DNA of 64,000 bases from assembly GCF_040732315.1 (NCBI RefSeq), contig NZ_CP160388.1:2136494-2200493 (forward strand), given 5' to 3'. Source of the DNA: Oryzisolibacter sp. LB2S (lineage in GTDB: Bacteria > Pseudomonadota > Gammaproteobacteria > Burkholderiales > Burkholderiaceae_C). This document shows, one piece after another, positions 17,269 to 26,036 of this stretch. The notes below the pieces were generated by a model. It worked only from the letters and a program-made list of their open reading frames with translations. It was not told the origin of the DNA and made no database searches. The translations under genes and the position numbers were made by a program. Positions within the stretch are counted from its first letter, which is position 1. Each line of letters begins with the position of its first letter.

Positions 17269-18226
17269 GCCCTTGCACCGGCTGCAACTGCACGGGCCGA
17301 CCATGGCCACGCGCTGGGCCGTGAGCTGCGACGTGCCGCCGGCGCTGGACGCGAATGCGCTGCGCCAGGCGCTGGCTGAAGCGGTCGTACAAGTCGATGC
17401 CCAGATGTCGCCCTGGAAGCCGGAAAGCGCACTGAATCAGCTCAACCGGTCGCCGGTAGGCGATTGGCTGGCACTGCCGGCGCAGATCCTTGAGGTGCTG
17501 GCCCGCGCGCTCGAAGTCTGCCGCCTGAGCGACGGAGCGTTTGATCCCGCCGTCGGCGCACTGGTCGATGCCTGGGGCTTTGGCGCGGCACGCGACGCGC
17601 CGGACGCCGAGGCCATCCGCGCCGCTCGCAATACCGAACGCCTGCCGACACCGCAAGCCCTTGAGCTGGATCTGGCCGCGGGCCTGGCGCGCAAGCACTC
17701 GCCACTGCAGCTCGATCTGTGCGGCATCGCCAAGGGCTATGCCGTGGATCGTATGTGTGCCGTGCTCACCGGACACGACGTGTGCCACGCCCTGGTCGCA
17801 CTGGACGGCGAGCTGCGCGCCATCGGCCCCCAGGCCAGTGGCGCGCCCTGGGCGGTGGCACTGGAGAGCCCGCGTGCAGGCCTGCGCGCCGCGCACGGCG
17901 TGATCGAGCTGCAGGATCTGGCCGTGGCCACGTCGGGCGATTACCGGCACTTCGTCCAGGTGGGCCAGGCACGCCTGGCGCACAGCATGGACGGGCGCAG
18001 CGGCAAGCCGGTGAACAACGGCGTCTCCAGCGTCACCGTGCTGGCGCCCCGTTGCATCGATGCCGACGCCTGGGCCACCGCCTTGCTGGTGGCAGGCCCT
18101 GGCCAGGGCCTGGCGCTGGCGCATCGGCACGGCCTGGAGGCCTTGTGGCTGCTGCGCCGGGGCGAGGCACTGGTTGAGCTGGGCTCGGGCCGCTTCGCCG
18201 CAGCCGCACCGGCGGGTACGGCATGA
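17249..18226 (+). CDS. apbE: FAD:protein FMN transferase (ApbE)
   Basis: A 325-residue ApbE. Visible are MSPWKPESALNQLNR, CGIAKGYAVDRM and the C-terminal magnesium/FAD site HSMDGRSGKPVNNGVSSVTV ending in DADAWATALLV. ApbE transfers FMN from FAD onto a Thr or Ser of extracytosolic proteins. It lacks an obvious lipobox or signal peptide at this start, so export is uncertain. It overlaps the reductase by 20 bp and completes the operon; the DUF2271 protein is the likely client. Confidence 0.93.
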   Translation: MPKTCSEPLHRLQLHGPTMATRWAVSCDVPPALDANALRQALAEAVVQVDAQMSPWKPESALNQLNRSPVGDWLALPAQILEVLARALEVCRLSDGAFDPAVGALVDAWGFGAARDAPDAEAIRAARNTERLPTPQALELDLAAGLARKHSPLQLDLCGIAKGYAVDRMCAVLTGHDVCHALVALDGELRAIGPQASGAPWAVALESPRAGLRAAHGVIELQDLAVATSGDYRHFVQVGQARLAHSMDGRSGKPVNNGVSSVTVLAPRCIDADAWATALLVAGPGQGLALAHRHGLEALWLLRRGEALVELGSGRFAAAAPAGTA

Positions 18227-18260
18227 ACGCGCGGTGAATGACGCGTTCAGCGTCAGTTCA
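18224..18260. promoter_or_regulatory. four-half-site operator, second copy
   Basis: TGAAC at 18224, TGAAT at 18235, GTTCA at 18245 and GTTCA at 18256 repeat the 11/10/11-bp layout seen at 14035-14071. It lies 65 bp upstream of the repeat protein gene, overlapping the apbE stop, and would put that gene under the same regulator. Confidence 0.6.
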
Positions 18261-18324
18261 CCGGCACCGGCGCAAACTGCAGCCACAGTCGATCGTGACT
18301 GCAGTGCACCTCAAGGAGAACGTC

Positions 18325-18834
18325 ATGCAAGTCGCCACCACCATCGCCTCTATCGGCATCGCCGCCGCCCTGATGGGCAACACCGCCCTGGCCGGCGATC
18401 ACGCTGATCGCACGCAGCGCCACGCCAGCCGCGCCGAGCGCATCGAAGCGCTGAACGCACCCTGGCAGGCCATTCCCAACTCAGCCGAGGCGGGCACGCC
18501 CGGTCATGGCTGGCAATACTTCTTCAACCCGCAGGCAGCGCGCGCCGTCGTCATCAGCCCCGATGGCCATTACTACCTCAGTCGCGGCAAGGGGCTGCGC
18601 TGGATCGCCGCAGCCCAGCCAGCAGCGGAAACGGCAACGGCGCCCTGGCAGGCCATCGCCAACGCGGCCCAGGCCGGCATGCCCGGGTTCGGCTGGCAGT
18701 ACTTCTTCGACCCGATTGCCCCCCATGCGGTGGTGATCAGCCCCGACGGCCATTACTACCTCAGCCAGGGCGAGGGCCTGCACTGGGTGGCCGCGGCGCA
18801 GCAGCCGGCGCGCGTAGATGCGGCCGGTGCGTGA
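18325..18834 (+). CDS. secreted protein with two tandem repeats
   Basis: A 169-residue protein with ATG 18325 and AAGGAGAA upstream. After a signal peptide (AAALMGNTALAG) it contains two repeats of about 54 residues, each starting APWQAI, with GWQYFF in the middle, VVISPDGHYYLS and a final Trp-containing stretch before AAAQ. Repeat 1 is about residues 44-97 and repeat 2 about 103-157. I do not recognise the family. Each repeat could form a small beta unit. It has its own promoter region with the operator shared with the flavin operon, so it likely serves the same response. Confidence 0.8.
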   Translation: MQVATTIASIGIAAALMGNTALAGDHADRTQRHASRAERIEALNAPWQAIPNSAEAGTPGHGWQYFFNPQAARAVVISPDGHYYLSRGKGLRWIAAAQPAAETATAPWQAIANAAQAGMPGFGWQYFFDPIAPHAVVISPDGHYYLSQGEGLHWVAAAQQPARVDAAGA

Positions 18835-18873
18835 GGGGCGGCCCGGCGACAGCGTGCGCGATGATGTGAGGCC

Positions 18874-19626
18874 ATGAACAAACGCCGCCACATCCCCCTG
18901 TCCATGCCGGACCCTGACCCACAGGCCTGTTCGCTGGCCATGCGCATTGCCGTCTGCCAAAAAGTGCCGCTTTTTGCCGACCTCGATGCGCAGCAGCTGG
19001 CGCAGGTCAACCGGCATTGCCATGCGCGGAATGTCGGCGCCGGCGCATCCATCTACCTTGAGGGCGATGCCGCGACGCATCTGTACGTGGTGGCCATCGG
19101 CGCCGTCAAGACCACGCGTCTGGCAGCCGATGGGCGCGAGTCGCTGATCGACCTGCTCACCCCTGGCGACTTCTTTGGCGCCCTGCCGGTGCTGGGGCAA
19201 AAGCATTACGTCGACAGCGCCACCGCCCTGACGCCGGCCTGCCTGCTGGGCCTGGATGCACCTGAGTACGACGCCATCCTGCAAGAAATTCCGCAAGTCG
19301 CCGTGGCCACGCTCAAGGGCGTAGCGCACCGGCTGACGCAGTCGCAGCACGCCATTCACATACTGGCCGGGGCGCCGCTGGAGCGGCGCCTGGCAGCTTT
19401 GCTGCTGGTTCTTGCCGACAAGGCCGGCAAGCGCTGGAACGGGGCCATGCTGCTGGACGTGCCGCTGGCGCGCGAGGACCTGGCCGCCATGGCCGGTGCG
19501 GCCACCGAATCGGTCAGCCGCTTGCTCAGCCAGTGGCAGCGCGCGGGCTGGATCGACGCCGGCCGGCGCTGGGTCGCCATCGTCGATGCAGCGCGCCTGG
19601 AGCAAGTGCGCGACGGCATGGTTTGA
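18874..19626 (+). CDS. Crp/Fnr family transcriptional regulator
   Basis: A 250-residue regulator. An N-terminal cyclic-nucleotide-binding-type beta-roll (IYLEGDAATHLYVVAIGAVKTTR, then LTPGDFFGALPVLG) is followed by a C-terminal winged helix with LAREDLAAMAGAATESVSRLLSQWQRAGWI. There is no N-terminal four-cysteine iron-sulfur set like Fnr; scattered cysteines include Cys27 and Cys50. It lies upstream of the HMA protein and P1B ATPase genes and may control them. Ligand unknown. Confidence 0.88.
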   Translation: MNKRRHIPLSMPDPDPQACSLAMRIAVCQKVPLFADLDAQQLAQVNRHCHARNVGAGASIYLEGDAATHLYVVAIGAVKTTRLAADGRESLIDLLTPGDFFGALPVLGQKHYVDSATALTPACLLGLDAPEYDAILQEIPQVAVATLKGVAHRLTQSQHAIHILAGAPLERRLAALLLVLADKAGKRWNGAMLLDVPLAREDLAAMAGAATESVSRLLSQWQRAGWIDAGRRWVAIVDAARLEQVRDGMV

Positions 19627-19736
19627 GTCAGCGCCAAAGTCGGCTGCTGTTGATTGACGTTTCTCATGGAGCAATCCGGCGGGTCTGCCTACAGTGAAGG
19701 CATCCCTCAACCAGACCGTCATACAAGGAGAAAACC

Positions 19737-19973
19737 ATGACCAACACCAACAGCAACACCCGCACCACCTTGCGCGCCGAGGGCTTTTCCTGCCCATCCT
19801 GCGTGACGAAGATCAAGAAAAGCGTCGGTGCGATGGCTGGCGTGAGCCACGTCAAGGTGCACTTCGCGTCGGCGCGCATTGAAGTCGATCACCACCCCGA
19901 GACCGTCAGCGCGGACGATCTCATCGCCGCCGTCGCCAAGGTGGGCTACACCGCGCGCGCCTCGGCGTTCTGA
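19737..19973 (+). CDS. heavy-metal-associated (HMA) domain protein
   Basis: A 78-residue ferredoxin-like fold protein with the motif GFSCPSC (Cys at about residues 19 and 22), a variant of the GMxCxxC soft-metal site. It ends with LIAAVAKVGYTA, as in CopZ/MerP-type chaperones. The adjacent ATPase lacks any N-terminal HMA domain, so this free protein probably delivers the metal to it. It has a good ribosome site (AAGGAG). Confidence 0.9.
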   Translation: MTNTNSNTRTTLRAEGFSCPSCVTKIKKSVGAMAGVSHVKVHFASARIEVDHHPETVSADDLIAAVAKVGYTARASAF

Positions 19974-20079
19974 CGCACCACCACGGCCCCCGCGCCGCTC
20001 ACTCCACGAGCAGCACACCGCCGCGCCCGGCGGTGGCGGCTGCCCCTGTCCCGCTTGACCACCTTTGGAGGCCAACCCC

Positions 20080-21999
20080 ATGAACAAGATCAACGCATGG
20101 ATCAACGGCCGCTGGACGACTCCCGCCCTGTCCGGCCTGCTGATCCTGGCTTCATTCACCGCCTCCAAGGGCTACGGCGCCATCCTCGCGGCCCAATGGC
20201 TGATGGTCGCCGCCGCCATCGTCGCCGGCGCGCCCATCGTGCGCAACGCCGTGCGTGCGCTCGCCGTGCGCCACATCAGCATCGACCTGCTGGTGAGCAT
20301 TGCCGCCATCGGCGCGCTGATCATCGGCGAGTATTGGGAGGCGGCGGCCGTCACCTTCCTGTTTGCCATTGGTCACGCGCTGGAATCGGCCACCTTGAAC
20401 AAGACCCGCGCGGCGCTGGCCGAGCTGATCGCCGTGGCGCCGGACACGGCCGTGGTGATGCGCAAGGGCGAGCAGGTGGAAATCCCCGCCGCCAGCGTCG
20501 CCATGGGCGAGGTGGTGCTGGTGAAGAACGGTGCCAAGGTGCCGGTCGATGGCGAGGTGATCGCCGGCACCGGCGCGCTCGACGAGGCGTCGATCACGGG
20601 CGAATCCATCCCGGTGGAGAAGTCTAAGGGCGACCACGTCTTTGCCGGCACCCTCTCGCGCGGCGGCTTCCTGCAGGTGCTGGCCACCGGCATCGGCGCC
20701 GACACCACGCTGGCGCGCATCATTCACCGCGTGGAAGACGCGCAGGACGCCAAGGCGCGCACGCAGAAATTCATGGACCGGTTTTCGTCCTGGTACACCC
20801 CCGCCGTGGTCGTGCTGGCGCTGCTGGCCGGCCTCATCAGCGGCAGCGTGGTGCTGGGCCTGACCCTGCTGGTGGTGGCCTGCCCCGGGGCGCTGGTAAT
20901 CTCCATTCCCGTATCCATCGTCGCCGGCATTGGCCGCTCGGCGCGCGACGGCATCCTGATCAAGGGTGGCGAGTTCCTGGAGACCGCGGCAAAGATCGAC
21001 GTCGTGGCCGTGGACAAGACCGGCACGCTGACCAAGGGCCGCCCACAGCTCACCGACGTCGTGGCGCTGGCCCCGGGCATGGACAAGAACCAGGTGCTGG
21101 CCTGGGCCGCTCGCGCCGAGGCCGGCTCCGAGCATCCGCTGGCTCGTCCCATCCTGGAAGCGGCGGAGCAAGCAGGCATCGCGGTGGCCGCGCTGCCCGA
21201 GAAGATCGAGCCTGTGATCGGCAAGGGCATCACCGCGCACGTCGATGGCAAGCGGGTGCTGATTGGCAACCTGGCCCTGCTCGAACAGTTTGGCGTCGCC
21301 GATACGGTGAGCGCGGACCGCCAGGCACACGAACTCGCCACCCAGGGGCGCACGCCCATGATCGTTGCCGTGGACGACCAGGTGCTGGGCGTGATCGCCG
21401 TGGCCGACGAGATCCGGCGCGACGCCGCCGCCATGGTGGCCGCGCTGCACAAGGCGGGTGTGAAGAAGGTCGTCATGCTCACCGGCGACGTCAAGCCGGT
21501 GGCCGATGCGGTGGCCGCCGCCACCGGCATCGACGAGGTGCACGCCGGCCTGCTGCCCGAGGACAAGCTCGACATCGTCGCCCACCTGCAGCGCGCCGGC
21601 CACGTCGTCGCCATGGTCGGCGACGGCGTCAACGACGCCCCGGCGCTGGCGACCGCCGACGTCGGCGTGGCCATGGGCGCAGCCGGCTCGGCCGTGGCGG
21701 TGGAGACCGCCGACATCGCGCTGATGGGCGACGACCTGCTCAAGCTGCCCGAGGCCATCTCGCTGGCGCGGCGCACGCTCTCCAACATCCGCCAGAACAT
21801 CGTCATCGCTCTGGCGACCGTCGGCCTCCTGCTGGCCGGTGTGCTGATGGGTGGGGTGACCATGGCCGCCGGCATGCTGTTCCACGAAGGCTCGGTATTG
21901 ATCGTGATTGCCAATGCCATGCGGCTGCTGCGGCGCGCGACACCGGCGCACTCAGCGCCCTTGTCGACAGTGGCGAGAGAGTCGGCTCCATCCATTTGA
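20080..21999 (+). CDS. heavy-metal-translocating P1B-type ATPase with CPG motif
   Basis: A 639-residue pump started at ATG 20080 after TTTGGAGG. It has the A-domain TGES, the membrane metal-site motif ACPGALVISIPVSIVAGIGR (CPG instead of CPC), DKTGTLTKGRPQLTDV, a Ser-Glu-His-Pro (SEHPLA) nucleotide-domain motif typical of P1B pumps, and VGDGVNDAPAL. No metal-binding N-domain is present; the separate HMA protein upstream fits that role. The CPG variant leaves the substrate undetermined (zinc, cadmium, lead or another soft metal). Confidence 0.92.
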   Translation: MNKINAWINGRWTTPALSGLLILASFTASKGYGAILAAQWLMVAAAIVAGAPIVRNAVRALAVRHISIDLLVSIAAIGALIIGEYWEAAAVTFLFAIGHALESATLNKTRAALAELIAVAPDTAVVMRKGEQVEIPAASVAMGEVVLVKNGAKVPVDGEVIAGTGALDEASITGESIPVEKSKGDHVFAGTLSRGGFLQVLATGIGADTTLARIIHRVEDAQDAKARTQKFMDRFSSWYTPAVVVLALLAGLISGSVVLGLTLLVVACPGALVISIPVSIVAGIGRSARDGILIKGGEFLETAAKIDVVAVDKTGTLTKGRPQLTDVVALAPGMDKNQVLAWAARAEAGSEHPLARPILEAAEQAGIAVAALPEKIEPVIGKGITAHVDGKRVLIGNLALLEQFGVADTVSADRQAHELATQGRTPMIVAVDDQVLGVIAVADEIRRDAAAMVAALHKAGVKKVVMLTGDVKPVADAVAAATGIDEVHAGLLPEDKLDIVAHLQRAGHVVAMVGDGVNDAPALATADVGVAMGAAGSAVAVETADIALMGDDLLKLPEAISLARRTLSNIRQNIVIALATVGLLLAGVLMGGVTMAAGMLFHEGSVLIVIANAMRLLRRATPAHSAPLSTVARESAPSI

Positions 22000-22023
22000 G
22001 CGGTGCACATGATCGTTGCCTCG

Positions 22024-22049
22024 GCCTCTGGCATCTCGGTGCCAGAGGC
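22024..22049 (+). terminator. hairpin after P1B ATPase gene
   Basis: GCCTCTGGCA and TGCCAGAGGC form a perfect 10-bp stem with a 6-base loop, 25 bp after the ATPase stop. The T-run is poor (cttgct), so it may be a weak or factor-assisted terminator. Confidence 0.5.
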
Positions 22050-22609
22050 CTTGCTCCCATCCCAGCCGCTGCACTGCCGCAAGAATCTTGCCGGAACCTG
22101 AGTGTTCGATGAATTCAGAAACAAGAAAGGACGAAATTAATGGGCACAAAACCCTCTTGCAGCTTGAGACTGCACGTTATGTTCTCGCTCAGTTCATCTG
22201 ATCGACATCCCACGTCCCCGCCCCATATCCCACGACGCAACGCCATCGCGCATAGTCGTCGCAATCTGCTGCCCCAGCCGCTGCTCGATCACCGGCTTCC
22301 ACGGCACCAGGCTGAACCCCATGCCGTTATCAAGCATGGCGTAGCGTCCGCTGGCAAGCATGACGGAACGCCTGTAGATCCCCGCCACGCGCCGGCCGTC
22401 GGCCACCGGGCGATGCTCGAGGCCAGTTTCGGCGGCAATATCCTTCGCGACCTGGGCCAGTTCGCGGCTGCGCAGCGTGTTCAACAGATTGCGGGCGAGG
22501 ATGACGCGTTGGCCGCGTCGCTCGACCAGTCCCTGTTCGGCGAGGAAATCGACCCGCTTCTGCAGTGCGTCCTTGACCTCACTACCAAAGCCCAGGCCAC
22601 CCAGCCCTA

Positions 22610-23433
22610 GGGCGTGTTAACACTAATTGTTTTTGCGCCCGCCATGGCACAGACTGGCAGCCATGGAGATAACGCCAGAACAATTCGCCAAGATCGAGCA
22701 CTGCCTTCCCACGCAGCGAGGAAACGTCAGCCTGAGCAACTTGCAGGTCGTCAACGCCATCCTCTACGTAGCCGAGCATGGCTGCAAGTGGCGTGGACTG
22801 CCCAAGCGCTTCGGTAACTGGCACACGATCTACACGCGCATGAACCGCTGGACCAAGGCTGGGGTCCTCGACAGAATGTTCGAGGAACTGCAGAAGGCTC
22901 AGGTTGTGCGCATCAAGATCGAGGCGGTGTCACTGGACTCCACAAGCATCAAGGTGCACCCAGACGGCACGGGCGCGCTAAAAAAAACGGCCCCCAATCC
23001 ATCGGCAAGTCTCGAGGTGGATGGACAACCAAGATTCATATGGTTGCCGCGGATGCTCGAACGGCCATAACGTTCTCACTGTCGCCGGGCCAGGCCGGCG
23101 ATGCCCCACAAGGGCGCGAACTGCTCGCCAGCCTGGGCGCCCCGAACCGGCCGCTGCACCTGCTCATGGACAAGGCCTACGAGGGCAACGAGACGCGCCA
23201 GTTGGCGCTCGATTTGGGCTACATCCCCGTCGTGCCACCGCTGCGTACCCGCGTCGAGCCTTGGGAGTACGACCGCGAGATGTACAAGCGCCGCAACGAG
23301 GTTGAGCGTCTATTCCGCCGCCTCAAGGGCTTCCGGCGCATCTTCACGCGGTTCGAGAAACTCGACATCATGTTCCTCGGCTTCATCAGCTTTGTACTCG
23401 TCGCTGATGGGCTTCGGATGTGTTAACAGGCCC
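22610..23433 (+). mobile_element. IS5-family element (IS427-like group), 824 bp
   Basis: The ends are inverted repeats beginning GGGCGTGTTAACAC (left) and, read inward, GGGCCTGTTAACAC (right). TA at 22608-22609 and 23434-23435 is the target duplication expected for this group. It encodes one transposase made by frameshifting and lies in the relaxase gene in the opposite orientation. Confidence 0.9.
22663..23426 (+). CDS. IS5-family transposase, programmed -1 frameshift
   Basis: The first frame (from ATG 22663, MEITPEQFAKIEHCLP) encodes the DUF4096-like N-terminal DNA-binding part. At the run of eight A (22980-22987) a -1 slip moves into the second frame, giving KKNGPQSIGKSRGGWTTKIH and then the DDE region (LLMDKAYEGNETR; RRNEVERLFRRLKGFRRI). 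Such slippery A-runs are normal in the IS427 group, so the transposase is probably functional. The stop TAA lies inside the right inverted repeat. Confidence 0.88.
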
Positions 23434-23888
23434 TAAGCCACCACCGATCAGTTGCTGGTCGAGCCAGGTGGCTCCGATCACGCGGGCCTGCCGCTCGATG
23501 GGCAGGTGCGATTTCAGTTCCACGGCCACGCCGCCCAGGCGCTGTGCGTCGTAGCGGCGGCCCTGTTCGGCCAGGTCGTCTGGCACCTTCCATAGTCCCT
23601 CGGCCACGCGCTCCACGATTCCTGCGCGGCGCAGGGCTTCGAGGCGGCGGACGTGGGTTGCTACCACCTCTTGCGGATCGCGGCCAGGCACCGCCTGGCC
23701 CTGCGCGATGGCAAGGTGATGGTCGGCGCGGTACAGGCCATCGCTCGCCAGCGCGGCGATGTTCTTGTCGGCCGCGCGCACGTCGGCCGATCCTTTCACC
23801 TCCACCACGGCTCCAGTCGGATAGTTCGCCAGCTCGTCGCGGGCATTGAGCGCGACGTAGTGGGCCTTGCCGTCCACGCCGTCGATGA

Positions 23889-24836
23889 CTAGATGTAGTT
23901 TCTCACCACGTTGTTTCCATCGAAGCCGAGGCGTGTGATGGGCGGTTTGCCGGAAGTAGCAGAGTGTGGCCGGTTGAAGTTGTAGTGGTACATCCAAGGA
24001 GCCAACTCACGGGCGCGCAGCTCTGAGCTGGGATAGACGAACGCATAGGCCCATTCGCGCAGCAGAGTCTGGATGAAGCGCTCAGCCTTGCCGTTGGTGC
24101 GTGGCGTGTACGGGCGGGTGCGGATATGCCGGATGCCCAGGCGGCGCAGCAGTTTGGCAAAGCGGCGCGAGTTGTAGGCCGAGCCGTTGTCCGTCATCAC
24201 CTGCTCGATCTTCACGCCCAGGCTCTTGTAGTAGCGCAGCGCCGCCAGCACGAAGGTGCACGCACTCTTGGCCGTCTCATCGGCCAGCACCAGGCTGAAG
24301 CCCACACGCGAGTGATCGTCGATGGCCACATGCAGCGCTTGCCAGCCCGCATGTGGCGTGTTCTGGGTGCGGTCACCCGTGACGCGGTGCCCCGGTCTGT
24401 CGAAACGAGCGAGTTTCTTGGTGTCCAGATGCAGCAGCTCACCAGGCGCTGCGCGCTCGTAGCGCCGCACAGGCACCGCCTGCTGCAGGGCAGGCAGATG
24501 GGTAACGCCGGCAGCCTTGCAGGCACGCGCCACCGTGCTGCGCGACAAGCCCACGCGCTCGGCAATGCGCTCATAGGTCAATCGCTGGATTCGTCGCAGC
24601 GCCACGGCACGCTCGAGCTTGCTCGCCAGGCTGCGTCGGGGGCTGCGCCGGGGCCGCGAGCTACGATCGATCAGACCGGCAGCGCCCTCGGCCGCGTAGC
24701 GACGTAGCCACTTGCGGGCCGTGTGCGTGCTGATGCCGGCGGCCGCGGCCGCCGGCATCAGGCCAATGCGATCGATCTCTTGCATCAAGTGTGCTCGCCC
24801 TTTGGGCGTCAATGAGGCATTCTTGTGGATGTTCAT
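23889..24836 (-). CDS. IS481-family transposase
   Basis: A 315-residue transposase from the ATG at 24836 (MNIHKNASLTPKGRAHL). An N-terminal helix-turn-helix (GISTHTARKWLRRYAAEG) precedes an rve integrase core with VAIDDHSRVGFS, MTDNGSAYNS and NGKAERFIQTLLREWAY as the DDE residues. The TAG stop (complement of 23889-23891) is supplied by the target sequence next to the IS end, not by the element itself. An upstream in-frame start exists but would begin in the terminal repeat. Confidence 0.92.
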   Translation of the reverse strand: MNIHKNASLTPKGRAHLMQEIDRIGLMPAAAAAGISTHTARKWLRRYAAEGAAGLIDRSSRPRRSPRRSLASKLERAVALRRIQRLTYERIAERVGLSRSTVARACKAAGVTHLPALQQAVPVRRYERAAPGELLHLDTKKLARFDRPGHRVTGDRTQNTPHAGWQALHVAIDDHSRVGFSLVLADETAKSACTFVLAALRYYKSLGVKIEQVMTDNGSAYNSRRFAKLLRRLGIRHIRTRPYTPRTNGKAERFIQTLLREWAYAFVYPSSELRARELAPWMYHYNFNRPHSATSGKPPITRLGFDGNNVVRNYI

Positions 24837-24919
24837 CCGGGGAGTCCTGAAGAAAGCTGGTTGGCGTGAGAACCGCCATCTTCCTTCACCTCGGGTGAAC
24901 AACCTCTTGGGAAACGACA
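23894..24919 (-). mobile_element. IS481-family element, 1026 bp
   Basis: The ends read inward are TGTAGTTTCTCA (left) and TGTCGTTTCCCA (right). The hexamer ACTAGA at 23888-23893 and 24920-24925 is the target duplication. It interrupts the relaxase gene in the same orientation as that gene. Confidence 0.88.
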
Positions 24920-26036
24920 ACTAGATAGCCCCGGTCGCGCAGTTCGTCGGCCAGTCCTTTCGCGGCCACGCGGCCGAGGATGGTGCGGCCGTCGTCCCCC
25001 GGCTCGAACACCGCCAGCTCGCGCGGCTCGCCGCGCATGGCCCGCTGCATGGTGCGGATGATGTCGCCACGCTCGCCCAGGGCGCGCAGCGTCTTTTCCG
25101 CATCGGCACGGACGGCCCAGGTTCCCGGTTGCACCTCGTCGGCCAGGCCCAGGTGCTGCAAGCGTTGCAGGCGACCGATCAGCAGCAGGCGCTGGCGTTG
25201 CAGCCGCGGTTCGTTGAAGCGTTCAATCTGCACTTGGCCGTCGTCGCCAAGCTCGCGCTTCAGAGTGCGATCCAGGCTCGTCCAGCGCTCCTGCTCCACC
25301 TCGCGCTGCAAGGTCCGCTGGATCTCCAGCTCGGTGCGCGGCCCCAGCCATTCGGTCGCCAGTTCGGCGGCGCGATGACGGAAGCCATCGGCGATGTAGT
25401 CGCCCGCGATGATGAGGTCTTTGCCGGTGTCGTCGCGCCCGCGCACGATCAGGTGGGTGTGCGGATTGTCGGTGTTCCAGTGCTCGACCGCTACCCATTC
25501 CAGCCGCGTGCCCAGGTCGGCTTCCATGCGGCCCATGAGGTGCCGCGTATAGGTGCGCAAGTCTTCCAGTTCCGCGCCGTCCTCGGGCGAGAGGATGAAG
25601 CGGAAATGGTGCCGGTCGTCGGCGCAGCGTTCCTTGAAGGCGTCGAGGTCGGTGGCATCGGTCTGCGGCCCGTAGGCTTGCCCTGGTTCGCCATCGCGGC
25701 CCACGCCATCGCGCTCGATGTAGCGCAGGTGCTTGGCGAGCGACTGGGGGCTGGCGTTGCGCTGATTGACCAGCAGGGTCTTGATGGTCACGCGCCGCGA
25801 CATGGGCGTGAGCTTCGCGCCCGCGAAGCGCGCCGCCGTATGGCCGCGCCCCAGGCGCGAGCCGGGCCGCTGGCCGGTGCCGGCGCCCTTGCCGCTGCCA
25901 CCAGGGCGGCGCACCGTGGACTTGCCGCCGCTGACCTTGCCCGCCTGCTTGAGCACCTTGGAGACGAAGCCCTGGCCCTTGCCTCGGTTCTTCGGGGCGC
26001 TCGGACGCACCCGAAAATCGTCGTCGCGGCGGTCGG

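Noticed and set aside
19654..19695. A sigma-70 or Fnr-type promoter upstream of the HMA gene
   Set aside because: TTGACG is present but the nearest -10-like TACAGT is 30 bp away and the Fnr half-sites do not match well.
20152..21951. A 599-codon minus-strand frame opposite the P1B ATPase
   Set aside because: His/Gly/Arg-rich shadow; the opposite strand has the complete ATPase.
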